From positions 123,481,983 to 123,545,982 of the forward strand of contig OW121742.1 of NCBI GenBank assembly GCA_933228675.1: DNA of 64,000 nt, written 5' to 3'. The notes under the pieces are model-generated. The model was not told the origin of the DNA. It saw nothing but the letters and a program-made list of their open reading frames with translations, and searched no databases. A program made the translations under genes and the position numbers. Origin of the DNA: Stomorhina lunata. Taxonomy: Eukaryota > Arthropoda > Insecta > Diptera > Rhiniidae. Shown piece by piece: positions 37,756 through 49,278 of the stretch (positions within the stretch are counted from its first letter, which is position 1; the number at the start of each line of letters is the position of its first letter).

Positions 37756-40700
37756 GCACAGACTGAGCTATTTTCTATTGAAAATAGTAAAGTCTTCACT
37801 TCTTTCTATAGAAAATAGTTCAGTCTTCATTTCTTTCGATAAAAAAAATAGAGCAGTCTTCACTTTTTTCCATAAAAAATAGTTCAGTCTTCACTCTTTT
37901 CTATAGAAAATAGTTCAGTCTACACGTTTTTCTACAGAGAACAATTCAGTCTTCACTTCTATCTATAGAAATTAGTTCAGTCTTCACTTTTTTCAATAGA
38001 AAATAGTTCAATCTTCATTTCTTTTTTTTTTATAGAAAATAGTTCAGTCTCCACTTTTTTCTATAGAAAAGAGTTCAGTATTCACTTTTTTCTATAGAAA
38101 ATAGACCATTCTCCACTTTCTTCTATAGAAAATGGTTCGTTCTTCACTTTTTTCTATAGAAAATAGTTCATTCATCACATTTTTCCATAGACAATAGTAA
38201 ATACTTCACTTTTTTTCTGTAGAAAAAAGTTCATTCTTCACTTTTTTCTATAGAAAATAGTTCAGAATTAACTTTTTTCTATAGAAAACAAAAATAGTTC
38301 AGTCTTAATTTTTTTCTTTTTTTTTTGTATAGAAAATAGTTCAGTCTCTACTTTTTTCTATAGAAGAGTTCAGTATTTACTTTTTTCTATAGAAAATAGT
38401 CCATTTTTCACTTTCTTCTATAGAAAATAGTTCGTTCTTCACTTTTTTCTATAGAAAATAGTTCATTCATCACTTTTTCCATAGACAATAGTTAATTCTT
38501 CACTTTTTTCTATAGAAAATAGTTCAGTCTTCGCTTTTTTCTATAGAAAATAGTTCAGTTTTCACTCTTTTCTATAGAAATAAGTTCAGTCTTCACTTTT
38601 TTCTATAGAAAATAGTTCAGTCTTCACTTTTTTCTATAGAAAATAGTTCAGTCTTCACTTTTTTCTATAGACAACAGTTCAGTCTTCACTTTTTTCTATA
38701 CAAAACAGTTCAGTCTTCACTTTTTTCTATAGAAAATAGATCAATCTTCACTTTTTTCTATAGAAAACAGTTCAGTCTTCACTTTTTTCTATAGAAAACA
38801 GTTCAGTCTTCACTTTTTTCTATAGAAAACAGTTCAGTCTTCACTTTTTTCTATAGAAAACAGTTCAGTCTTCACTTTTTTCTATAGAAAACAGTTCAGT
38901 CTTCACTTTTTTCTATAGAAAACAGTTCAGTCTTCACTTTTTTCTATAGAAAACAGTTCAGTCTTCACTTTTTTCTATAGAAAACAGTTCAGTCTTCACT
39001 TTTTTTATAGAAAACTTTACTTTTTTCTATAGAAAACAGTCCAGTCTTCACTTTTTTTACAGAAAACATTTCAGTCTTCACTTTTTTTTATAGAAACAGT
39101 TCAGTCTTCACTTTTTTCTATAGAAAACAGTTCAGTCTTCACTTTTTTCTATAGAAAACAGTTCAGTCTTCACTTTTTTCTATAGAAAACAGTTCAGTCT
39201 TCACTTTTTTTATAGAAAACTTCACTTTTTTCTATAGAAAACAGTCCAGTCTTCACTTTTTTTACAGAAAACATTTCAGTCTTCACTTTTTTTTATAGAA
39301 ACAGTTCAGTCTTCACTTTTTTCTATAGAAAACAGTTCAGTCTTCTCTTTTTTCTATACAAAACAGTTCAGTCTTCACTTTTTTCTATAGAAAATAGATC
39401 AATCTTCACTTTTTTCTATAGAAAACAGTTCAGTCTTCACTTTTTTCTATAGAAAACAGTTCAGTCTTCACTTTTTTCTATAGAAAACAGTTCAGTCTTC
39501 ACTTTTTTCTATAGAAAACAGTTCAGTCTTCACTTTTTTCTATAGAAAACAGTCCAGTCTTCACTTTTTTCTATAGCAAACAGTTCAGTCTTCACTTTTT
39601 TTATAGAAAACTTCACTTTTTTCTATAGAAAACAGTCCAGTTTTCACTTTTTTACAGAAAACAGTTCAGTCTTCACTTTTTTTTATAGAAACAGTTCAGT
39701 CTTCACTTTTTTCTATAGAAAACAGTTCAGTCTTCACTTTTTTCTATACAAAACAGTTCAGTCTTCACTTTTTTCTATAGAAAATAGATCAATCTTCACT
39801 TTTTTCTATAGAAAACAGTTTAGTCTTCACTTTTTTCTATAGAAAACAGTTCGATCTTCACTTTTTTCTATAGAAAACAGTTCAGTCTTCACTTTTTTCT
39901 ATAGAAAACAGTTCAGTCTTCACTTTTTTCTATAGAAAACAGTTCAGTCTTCACTTTTTTCTATAGCAAACAGTTCAGTCTTCACTTTTTTTATAGAAAA
40001 CTTCACTTTTTTCTATAGAAAACAGTCCAGTCTTCACTTTTTTTACAGAAAACAGTTCAGTCTTCACTTTTTTTTATAGAAACAGTTCAGTCTTCACTTT
40101 TTTCTATAGAAAACAGTTCAGTCTTCACTTTTTTCTATAGAAAGCAGTTCAGTCTTCACTTTTTTCTATAGAAAACAGTTCAGTCTTCACTTTTTTCTAT
40201 AGAAAACAGTTCACTCTTCACTTTTTTCTATAGAAGACATTTCAGTCTTCACTTTTTTCTATAGAAAACAGTTCAGTCTTCACTTTTTTCTATAGAAAAC
40301 AGTTCAGTCTTCACTTTTTTCTATAGAAAACAGTTCAGTCTTCACTTTTTTCTATAGAAAACAGTTCAGTCTTCACTTTTTTCTATAGAAAACAGTTCAG
40401 TCTTCACTTTTTTCTATAGAAAACAGTTCAGTCTTCACTTTTTTCTATAGAAAACAGTTCAGTCTTCACTTTTTTCTATAGAAAACAGTTCAGTCTTCAC
40501 TTTTTTCTATAGAAAACAGTTCGTTTTTCAATTTTTTCTATAGGTAACAGTTCAGTCTTCACTCTTTTCTATAGAAAATAGTTCAGTCTTTACTTTTTTC
40601 TATAGAAAATAATTCAGTCTTCACTTTTTTCTATAGAAAATAGTTCAGTCTACATTTTTTTCTATAGAAAATTCATTTTTCACTTTAGTTCATTTTTCAC

Positions 40701-40970
40701 TTTTTCCTATAGAAAATAGTTAATTTTTCACTTTTTCCTATAGAAAATTGTTCATTTTTCACTTCTTTCTATAGAAAATAGTTTATTCCTCACTTTTTTT
40801 TAATAGAAAATTGTTCAGTCTTCACATTTTTCAATAGAAAATAGTTCAGTGTTCACTTTTTTGTATAGAAAACAGTTTAACCTTCACCTTTTTCTTTAGC
40901 AAATAATTCAGTCTTCACTTTTTTCTATAGAAAATAGTTCAGTCTTTACTATTTTATATAGAAAACAGTG
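37756..40970 (+). repeat. 31-bp minisatellite array D3 (inverted relative to D1/D2)
   Basis: The largest array of the 31-bp superfamily, about 104 units with core TTTTCTATAGAAAA and segment CAGTTCAGTCTTCACTT. Some units at the left have TAGTTCAGTC. A block containing truncated units and the variants CAGTCCAG and TAGATCAATC repeats every 390 bp between about 39.2 and 40.1 kb (CAGTCCAG at 39246, 39637 and 40027; TAGATC at 39395 and 39785). Confidence 0.95.
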
Positions 40971-43255
40971 TTTATAGTAGAGTTTTCGCCAGTATAGATA
41001 AGATTTCTCCCAAAAACTTTTCATTCTTTCCCCTTTGTGCTTTGATAAAAACTAATAGAAAAGGACTAGAAAAAAGCTTACTATTTTTTTTTACTAAAAC
41101 AGATTCTTTTGTTATTATTGTGGCCCTAACATGTCATTATTATCAACATCGCCGTCAACGACATCCTACGCCTTATACTTAAGATCGAATAAAAAGCAAA
41201 AACTTATTATTAACCCTTGTCAGACCAATGCCTTAAATCTCTCACCAATAGTTTTTCAAACCGGTTCTAAAACTATAGACTCTAGGTCAAGTAAATGAAA
41301 TTATTTTGTATATTTTGTTCAAGCACTTTTAAGTAAAACAAGTCTTTTATTATGCTTCTTTTTTTAAGAACTGTCTGTGAATGTATGCGTGTGTTTTATT
41401 ATTACAAAACTCCTGCCTCCTGTTTTTTTTTTCAGTTTGTGTTCTAAGAGTTGCGACGCTCAAATTGTTTTTTATAACTAAATTCTTGTTGATAAATTGG
41501 CGACAGCATATAAATTAAGAAATTGTGCACTAATTGCTTAAAAAAGGATACAACTACATAAAATTATCTCATGTCCTGTAAACAAAGACTCTCGCTACAG
41601 CCAGTAACTTAATATCACATTCAAATGACAATCAACACAGTGGGGGGAAGAGGTACAAAAAAATGATGGCAATAAAAAGGTGTTTAGAGGGAGGGGGTAG
41701 AAAGTTGTTGTGTTTGCTAAAAGCTAATGGCTTTTTAAAGAACAGTTGAGAAAAACTGTTTTTTTGTAGCCTACTTTTAGGTAAATTCATTTTTTGTTTA
41801 CAGAAATGAATATGAGACAAGTTTTTTGCAAGGAAATTAATTTGAAAAAAATTATTCTTCTGTTTTCTGATAGAAAATCTTGTGTCGGTTTTTGTAACTT
41901 ATGTTTTTCATAAAATTAGTAATCAAATAAATTTCTTTCTATAATAAAATATTTCTTTTGAAATTTTTGCTAATATTAAAAATTATTTTACTCCTTTACT
42001 TTTTCAAACAAAAAATTTGTTAAGGGGTAATAAAATTATAAATATTTCCAATAAAATTTCCTCAATAATAAAATTCTTTTCTTTAAATTAAACAACAATC
42101 CCTTCAACTATTTAAAAAATTTTCGCAAAATTTTTGTTTTACCAATAAATTTTAAACATTTAAAGAAGAGGGTGAAAAATATCCTTTTCAGTTTTGTTCG
42201 CCTTTAGCCTTTGAAAAGCATTACGAATTTCCAAATGTTACTTATGTTTTCACTTTGTAGTCGCGTTTTCATCTTTGTTCACATAACATCAAAACTTGAA
42301 GGACTTTCTCCCCCGGTTCTTTAAATATCCTTTGGAAAAATGTTCAATACATTCGCTGCTCATCATTATTAAAGAGTTTGTCAGTCAACTAATGTGTTAC
42401 TACAAGTAACCACTTGTCTATTGTAAGAATGTAAGTGAAATGGTTTTAATGTGTGGGTGAGAGTGTCTGTATCTGTATTAGATACATATATTGGTTAAGG
42501 TCCTTGTTAATGTTAAACATGATTTATCGATTTTTTCAGATATTAGACAAAACATATAAAAAACAAATTCACGATAACAAACATACAACAACAAAAAAAG
42601 AAGAACGTTTCCTTTTAAAATAAAGGATTTTTTGCTTAAAAACTTTTTTAAAGGATTTTCTAAAAGAAAAACCACAAATTCAAATTAGCTTGAGCAAAGT
42701 AATAAAAATTCTTTAAGAAAACAACCACGAGCAGAAAAAAACTGAAAGAAAAGGGTGCGCTAAAATTTAGTCTTAAAGATTTTCATGAAATCAACCTTAA
42801 AAGGAAAAAGAGATGTGGGTGGTATTAGGGGAAAAAAAGGATATTCTGTTTTCTTTTTTTGCTTTGTCTTAACACACAATATTTACTTAATATTACGTAT
42901 TTTATTTCGCATTTTATAAAAAGAGTAAATAACTTTTGTTCTTTATGTGCTGACAGTTGGCTTGTGAACAAATTTATTGGCACAGATATTAAATTTATGT
43001 TGTATACATCCAAGGCGCGTGTGTTTGTCTGAAATATAGAGTATACATTTAGGCGTAACTGTTGCTTTATATACAAAAAGTAATGTATTTATGTCTGTCT
43101 TTTTAAATTAAGCCAATATTTAAAGCGTGTTAAAATATTTGATAGTTCAAGACTGTCTGCTACATTCTGCTCTTTATGTCTTCTCCTTTCTGTCATTCAC
43201 TGTAATAAGTTCAATAAAATGTCCATTAAATTTCGCTTTCTTATATCCAATTTCA
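40971..43255. other. AT-rich unique spacer, no gene seen
   Basis: About 2.3 kb without tandem arrays. Open frames of 62-83 codons (41632-41820, 42478-42675, 42825-43076, all minus) are rich in F, L, K and S with no domain. I call none a gene. Confidence 0.5.
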
Positions 43256-43978
43256 TTTTTATACCCTTCATCACCATAGGTGGAAAGGGTATTATAAGTT
43301 TGTGCTGATGTATGTAACGCATGGAAATATTTAGTATACCAATAGGCTTAGAATCACTTTCTGAGTCGATTTAGCGATGTCCGTCCGTCCGTCCGTCTGG
43401 CTGGCTGGATCCCCATGTAAACCTTGTAATCAAACTACAGGTCGCAATTCTGAAGATAATTTGGTGAAATTTGGCACAGATCATTTCTTGGATAATGGGA
43501 TCATGGCTATTAAGATTCGTCAAAATCATAGGTCCCACTTCCCGGAATTGATATATTGACCACAAATATCAATATTTCATGAAATTTAAATTGAATACTG
43601 CTTATGTAAACTTAAATCACTGTACCAAATTTCGTCAAAATCGGTCCACATTTGACCATAGCTCCCACACAAACTTTTCTTTAAAAACGCACTAAATGAG
43701 ACAAAAATCACTAAAACTCTCGTAAATCTGAAGATAATGGAATTTTAAGCTTATTTTTTGCATACATAATCTGTAACAACTGTAATCAATTTGCCAAATT
43801 TCGAGATAATCGGTCCACATTTGACCCTAGCTCTCATATAACTCCAAATGTCGGAAGCAGCTTAAATATATAAGTTTTGAGAAAATTTGTACAGAAAATA
43901 GAACATCTTTGGCCTCAGTGGTGAAAGGTATCTTATGGTCGGTCTCGACCGACTATAGCACTTTCTTACTTGTTTTTT
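43256..43978 (+). mobile_element. DINE-1/INE-1-like element, copy 1
   Basis: Starts with TTTTTATACCCTTCATC. It then has GAGTCGATTTAGCGATG leading into GTCCGTCCGTCCGTC and ends with GACTATAGCACTTTC then TTACTTGTTTT. This order (TATACCC end, GAGTCGAT-TAGC-ATGTCCGTC block, GACTATAGC...CTTGTTT end) is what I recall of dipteran DINE-1/INE-1 elements, non-autonomous Helentron-type transposons. A short stem, GTCGGT/ACCGAC with a four-base loop, sits just inside the 3' end. The element carries no gene. Short frames at 43371-43565 on both strands lie inside it. Confidence 0.7.
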
Positions 43979-45975
43979 GTAGTATCTTTCTTGCAATAAA
44001 ACAAGAATTTGTTCATAAAATTTTATAAATGAGCTCAAGAACAAAAAAAAGAACAAACCTAAACAAATACCAAGGACAACAGCATAATTTTAGGAGTTTA
44101 AAGTCTTTAAGCTGGGAACACAAAGAAACATAAGTATTGGGATTTAAAGAATTTCGTTTAATTACTAGAGGCTTTAGGGAAAGTAAATCTTTTTTGAAAA
44201 CTTTATAAAGTACAAAATAATTGCAAATTGAGGAAATATTTTTGAAATTATCCTTAAAAAGAATTTGAAAGTGGTTTTGAAAATTTTCCTATGACATAAA
44301 CTTATGGCAGGAACAAGAAAATTTATTTTAGCAGAAGTTTTTTTCAATTTGTCAAGGGACTCCCAATTTGTCAAGGGACTCCTCGGAGAATTAAGAACAA
44401 AAGCTCTACTTCATTCCATCCTTCATCCTTTTATGTCAGGAGATCATTTCGAGCTTTCAATTCTGATAGTATAGACTCAGTGGTTCTTTTGGAAGCAGAA
44501 ATACCTACTCTCACCAATTGCCAAATTAGGACCTCCGTGTCTGCTGCCACCATTTCTAGTTTGTCAGACGAATGAATGCTCTCGACAAAATATTTAGAAA
44601 AATTAGTAATATTCTGCCCTTGAATGATACATTTACATTCATAAGGTCCATTGAAAATACAAATCCTAACTTGGGAAGCGATTTCTATGGAAAACAGATT
44701 ACTCAAAGATCTATTGCCCTAACAACCATCTAAGAAGCGCCCTCTAAGGAAAATAGGTTTCTCCAGGAGCTCTATAAAAAATTGAAAAAAAGTATTGCCT
44801 ACTTAAAGGCTTTACATATTTCTTTAAGTGTAAAATTTAATTTCTAATTTCTTTATTGATATTTATACATAAAATTTTCTATTTACTTCTTCTTTTTTTT
44901 TTAATTTCTAATTTTGTCTTCCGTTCTCTATACAAAAGGTTAACTATCCCAGTGACACACATCCTTTTGTATTCAAAAACATGATTTTATTGTTTTTGTT
45001 ACTTTTTGTTTTTTTTCTCGTTGTCGAAACTTTCTATGCGTAAAGTACAAAAAAAGCAAAAAAAGTCCTTAGACAAAAAAAGAATCCTTAACAGACACAC
45101 ATTTTCACTCAAGTTTATAGATATTTTCAACGCATATTAACAAGGATATTTAGCAGAGGAATCTAGTGCGTTCCTTGATACTAGATATTGACGTTGGCAC
45201 GTTCTATTTGACGTCCAGTCGTGCGTCTAAGCTTAAAGTAAGTTACTTCAAGTTAAGCAATGAGAGATAAAAAGAAGGACTACGAATAGACTGACAGACA
45301 GACCCAATGATATACATTTGGCAATAAAAACCCAATAAAAAGGATAAGATTTTAATCTTTAAAGATGAAAAAAAGAAATTCCTTAAAAAAAAACCCCAAA
45401 ATGAAAAATTAAAAAACAAAGATGAAAAGTCTGTAAAGATATAAAGAGAGGATAATGGGGGGAACGGATGATTTAATTAATATCCTTTTTACAATTACTT
45501 TAGAGAAATGTCTTAGATTTCTAAAAATGTATTGATTTTCTTAAGATGAAAAAAAAACTAGTCTTTTTTTATTTACTTTAGCAAATGGTATGAGTTTATG
45601 TTTTATATACTTTTTTCTTATTTACTTGTAATTTCTTTTTAAATAGAGCTTTAAATCAGTTTTGGTATATAAACCGGCTTCTGTTGTTGTTGTTGTTTGT
45701 GTTGACTTTTTAAATTTTATTGTTTTTATTTGTATTTATTTATTGAAAATTGTTGCTTCTTATGTGAAAAACAACAAAAACAATGTGAAACGTAATATAC
45801 AAAAATATTGTGTATTCCTCATGCAAAACTTTGGATTCTCTCTCTTCTACCAAAAAGGACCTACACAAGTGTTGCCATGTTGGCTATAATATGACTAGGC
45901 TATGACTAGACCATTGCCGGACTGGAGAATATAGCAAGAGGGTACGTTTGGAGCAATAACTAGATCAGTGAATAG
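43979..45975. other. Unique spacer with one unexplained open frame
   Basis: AT-rich DNA. A perfect 19-bp tandem duplication (CAATTTGTCAAGGGACTCC, twice) lies at 44345-44382. An unrecognised 91-codon frame lies at 44431-44706 on the minus strand. The remainder shows no gene. Confidence 0.5.
44431..44706 (-). other. Unrecognised 91-codon open frame
   Basis: The frame starts with ATG and ends in TAA, and is less AT-rich and more varied in composition than its surroundings. It contains charged, mixed stretches such as SDKLEMVAADTEVL near residues 47-60 and KRTTESILSELKARND near the C-terminus. I see no domain I can name, and no splice or promoter context supports expression. It could be an exon fragment, a transposon relic or chance. 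Confidence 0.25.
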
Positions 45976-47636
45976 GATTTTTTTCACAAAAATTTTTTAC
46001 CAAATATTTTTCTATAGAAAATCTTTTTACCAAAAATTTGTCTATAAAAAATTTTTTTACCAAAAATTTTGCTATAGAAAACTTTTTTAACAAAAATTTT
46101 TCTTTAGAAAATTTTTTTACCAAAAATTTTTCTTTAGAAAATTTTTTTACCAAAAATTTTTCTATACAAAATTTTTTTAATAACAATTTTCTATAGAATT
46201 TTTTCTATAGAATAGCAAATTTTTTTACCAAAAATTTTTCAATTTTATACCAAAAAATTTTATATATTTCTATAAAAAATTTTTTTACCCAAAATTTTTC
46301 TATAGAAAATTTTTTTGCCCAAAATTTTTCTATAGAAAATTTTTTTACCCAAAATTTTTCTGTAGAAAATTTTTGTACCCAAAATTTTTCTATAGAAAAT
46401 TTTTGTACCCAAAATTTGTCTAAAAAAAATTTTTTTACCCAAAATTTTTCTATAGAAATTTTTTTTTCAAAAAGAAGAGTATTCGCATTTGATCCCTAAT
46501 CTGTTACATTTATTTATTAATGTAATAGACCAATTTATTGATAAAAAGCCAAAAAAATGTTTCCGGAGAAACCAAAGTTTTCGACGCGTTTTTTTGCCAA
46601 AAATTTTTCTATAGAAAATTTTTGTACCAAAAATTAGAAAATTTTTTTACCAAAATTTTTTTTAGAAAATTTTTTTACCAAAAATTTTTCTACAGAAAAT
46701 TTTTTATCAAATATTTTTCTATAGAATTTTTTTTTTCCAAAAATTTTTCTATAGAATTTTTTTACCAAAATTTGTTTACCCAAAATTTTTCTATTGAAAA
46801 ATTTTTTACCGAAAATTTTTCTATAGAAAATTTTTTTACCCAAAATTTTCTATCGAAAATTTTTTTACCCAAAATTTTTTATCGAAAATTTTTTTACCAA
46901 AAATTTTTCTATAGAAAATTTTTTACCCAAAATTTTTCTATAGAAAAATTTTTTACCCAAAATTTTTCTATAGAAAAATTTTTTACCGAAAATTTTTCTA
47001 TAGAAAACTTTTTTACCAAAAATTTTTCTATAAAAAAATTTTTTACTAAAAATTTTTCTACAGAAAATTTGTTTAACAAAAAATTTTCTATAGAAAATTT
47101 TTTTATAAAAAAATTTTTTACCAAAAATTATCTGTTGAAAATTTTTAACCACGAATTTTCTTTGGTAAAATTTTTTTATCAAAACTTTTTCTATAAAAAA
47201 CTTTTTTAACCAACAAGTTTTATATATTTCTATAGAAAATTTGTTTACCAAAAAATTTTGAATAGAAAATTTTTTTACCAAAAAATGTTGTATAGAAAAT
47301 TCTGTAGAAAATTTTTTTACCTAAAATTTTTTACCAAAAATTTGTTTCTCTATAGATAATTTTTTACTAAAAATTTTCTATAGACATTTTTTTAACAAAC
47401 ATTTTTTTTTAGAAAATTTTTTTACCAAAATTTTCTTTAGAAAATTTTTTTTGTTTACCAAAAATTTGATTACCAAAAATTTGTCTATAGAAAATTTTTT
47501 TATATAATAAAATTTTTTTACCAAAAATTTTTCTATAGAAAATTTTTTTAACAAAAATTTTTCTATAGAAAATTTTTTTAACAAAAATTTTTCTACAGAA
47601 AATTTTTTTACCAAAATTTTTTCTATGGAAAAATTG
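45976..47636. repeat. 30-bp minisatellite array F with a unique interruption
   Basis: Units carry core TTTTCTATAGAAAA plus a 16-bp T-rich segment ending in ACCCAAAAT or ACCAAAAAT. The period is 30 bp where regular (46321 to 46351). Because 30 is a multiple of three, it reads as Phe/Lys/Tyr-rich frames of up to 223 codons (46538-47209, plus) and 138 codons (minus). These frames overlap on both strands and are by-products of the repeat. The array is interrupted at about 46460-46600 by unique DNA. Confidence 0.92.
46467..46524 (+). repeat. Interrupting segment shared with 57813-57869 (inverted)
   Basis: Contains GAGTATTCGCATTTGATCCC and then ATCTGTTACATTTATTTAT. The same sequence occurs in reverse complement at 57813-57869 with only a few differences. 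Both copies sit inside CTATAGAAAA-type arrays. Confidence 0.85.
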
Positions 47637-47936
47637 ATGGATTGGGCTTAGGATTACTTTCGCATCTACTTTATTCCTAAGATCGGTCCTTTAGTGACTT
47701 TTTTCTAAACTAGTTTGGAATTGAGCACCAATCGCATAAATTAGGGCCTATTTAGAGAAAACAGACAAAATATAATATATAATATATTCTTATATATTCT
47801 TAATGTGTTGCCTACAATTTCACCTCTGGCAACACTTTATTATTTTGCGTGCTTTTTATTGCAAAATAACTCAACAACAATATTTTATTACGCATTTTAA
47901 TGTATGAATTTTCCTTTATTTTTAAAAACCACACCA
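47637..47936. other. Unique sequence right of array F
   Basis: No gene or repeat visible. It grades into the GAGA-rich block that starts at 47937. Confidence 0.4.
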
Positions 47937-48064
47937 AGAGAGTGTAGCAGAGATAGAGAGAGTGTGATAAAAACAAGAGAGATTAAAATACTCTTTGTTT
48001 TATATTTTCTCACATTGCCCCCCAAATGAGAGTATAAAAACAATCACATGTTTTTGTTTTTACT
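47937..48064 (+). promoter_or_regulatory. Candidate fly promoter: GAGA tracts and TATA box
   Basis: Several GAGAG words lie at 47937-47985, the motif bound by GAGA factor in flies. TATAAAAA follows at 48033-48040, placing a start site near 48064. An A-rich stretch typical of fly leaders and an ATG with splice donor lie downstream. I see no strong initiator, so this is inference from motif order. Confidence 0.35.
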
Positions 48065-48520
48065 TCTCTGTGTGTTTTTATTTTACCCTAATACTCTTCT
48101 CTGGCTTTTGTTTTTGCCAGAAATTCCTGTTTTGTTTGTGCATGTGAGTTTGTGTTTACATTTTAGAAATAGCGGCAAATTGATCATCATCACACATTCA
48201 TAAATAATTGATGTTGTTGAAATTTTTATTTGATTGGAATTTTGCAAGAAGTCAAGAGAATTGTAGCGAAATTTCTCCTCTTTTCTTAAACTCGGGAATA
48301 TTTTTTATTTTAGGAAAACAAGTGAAATAAAATTTTTTTAAGTACAAAATGAAAAAATAAAATAAAGAAAATTAAGTAAGACAAATAAAAAAGAAAATCT
48401 TAATAAAAAGTAAACTAAAACTAAAAAAGAATAAAATTCAATAAAGAAAATAAAAGCGCGTGGGTGTTGTTTTCTTAAAGTTTACTTTAAATTTCTGTGT
48501 TCGACATACAAAAGGAATTA
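48065..48520 (+). other. Candidate 5' untranslated leader
   Basis: Lies between the putative TATA box and the first ATG with a downstream donor. The sequence is strongly A-rich on the plus strand at 48316-48465. A possible splice acceptor (TTTTGCCAG) is at 48112-48120. Transcription is inferred, not shown. Confidence 0.25.
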
Positions 48521-48555
48521 ATGCCACGGACTCCTCAAAAAATCCTATACTGCGG
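48521..48555 (+). CDS. Candidate first coding exon (11 codons plus 2 bases)
   Basis: The ATG at 48521 opens a short frame reading MPRTPQKILYC, ending in GG directly before GTGAGT at 48556-48561. CGG followed by GTGAGT is a strong splice donor, leaving phase 2. The bases before the ATG are only a moderate match to the fly start context. If real, this is the first exon of a gene whose other exons lie far downstream or outside the window. I do not recognise the peptide and cannot name a product. The exon could instead be non-coding or a chance match. Confidence 0.3.
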
Positions 48556-48561
48556 GTGAGT

Positions 48562-49060
48562 ATTTAACAAAAAAAAAATAAAGGAACAACAGTTTGTTGT
48601 TTAGTCTTTATTTCTTTCTAACATCATAATAAAATTAATGTAATCAATCAAAAGTACCAACAAAAATTGTCAATTATTCTTTAATTTTGCTGTCGGTGGT
48701 GGTTTGTGAGGAAGGGAAAGCTAAAGATTTTTGTGATTTTCTTTGGTTTCAAAATCAAAATAGCGACAGATTGTTGAAATTAGATTAGATTTCGTTGTCA
48801 GGAATTAGGATGACGAGAAAAATAAATTAAAATTTTAAATGATTTAACTGAAGTGAAGGATAATACATCATATGGATGATAAGCAGGTTTTTAAAGTACC
48901 CTTTCTAAGTGATATTTATACTTCAGATATATCAATATATGTAAGTACTTATTATGTTTGTTTGTACCACGCCTACTTTTCTCAGCCTTCCCATTTATTG
49001 TGAAATAATGCAATCTTATGACAAAAGTACTCGAAATAAATTTTAAGACTCTGAAAGCAA
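48562..49060 (+). other. Unique sequence, possibly the start of a long intron
   Basis: Follows the candidate splice donor. No repeat or open frame of note except the first of several CCACGCC words, near 48967. Confidence 0.35.
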
Positions 49061-49278
49061 TAATAATCCGGTATGTGATGGAAATCGATCGTTTTCAGAT
49101 ATATTTTGGAGATAGTTTCCTCATTTCCACAAAAAAATAAGCTAAATGAAAGATAAGATATCAGTCAAAATTATTAAAGCCAAAATATTATTTTTTTTTT
49201 TTGGGAAAATAACCGAAAATTATCTCAAAAAAAATATCTAAAATCGATCGATTTCCATCACATACAGGAATATTCTAA
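49061..49278. mobile_element. Foldback (hairpin) element
   Basis: A perfect 21-bp inverted repeat, GTATGTGATGGAAATCGAT plus CG, runs at 49071-49091 and in complement at 49245-49265. Similarity extends outward a few bases and inward through TTTTCAGATATATTTT and GAGATAGTTT, so each arm is about 60-70 bp. Together they form a hairpin of about 215 bp. It may be a MITE-like foldback transposon or a precursor of small RNAs. Confidence 0.65.

Noticed and set aside
1365..40970. CRISPR-like arrays (palindromic repeat plus intervening segment of regular length)
   Set aside because: The 17-bp segments are the same within an array and not unique spacers, no cas genes are present, and the window looks like an insect genome.
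45882..45911. Remnant of the 12-bp satellite left of array F (TATGACTAGGCTATGACTAG)
   Set aside because: Only about two poor units, and the orientation is not the one predicted if the F and G loci were a mirrored duplication.
46538..47209. 223-codon Phe/Lys/Tyr-rich open frame
   Set aside because: It is the translation of the 30-bp repeat; equally long frames exist on the other strand over the same bases.
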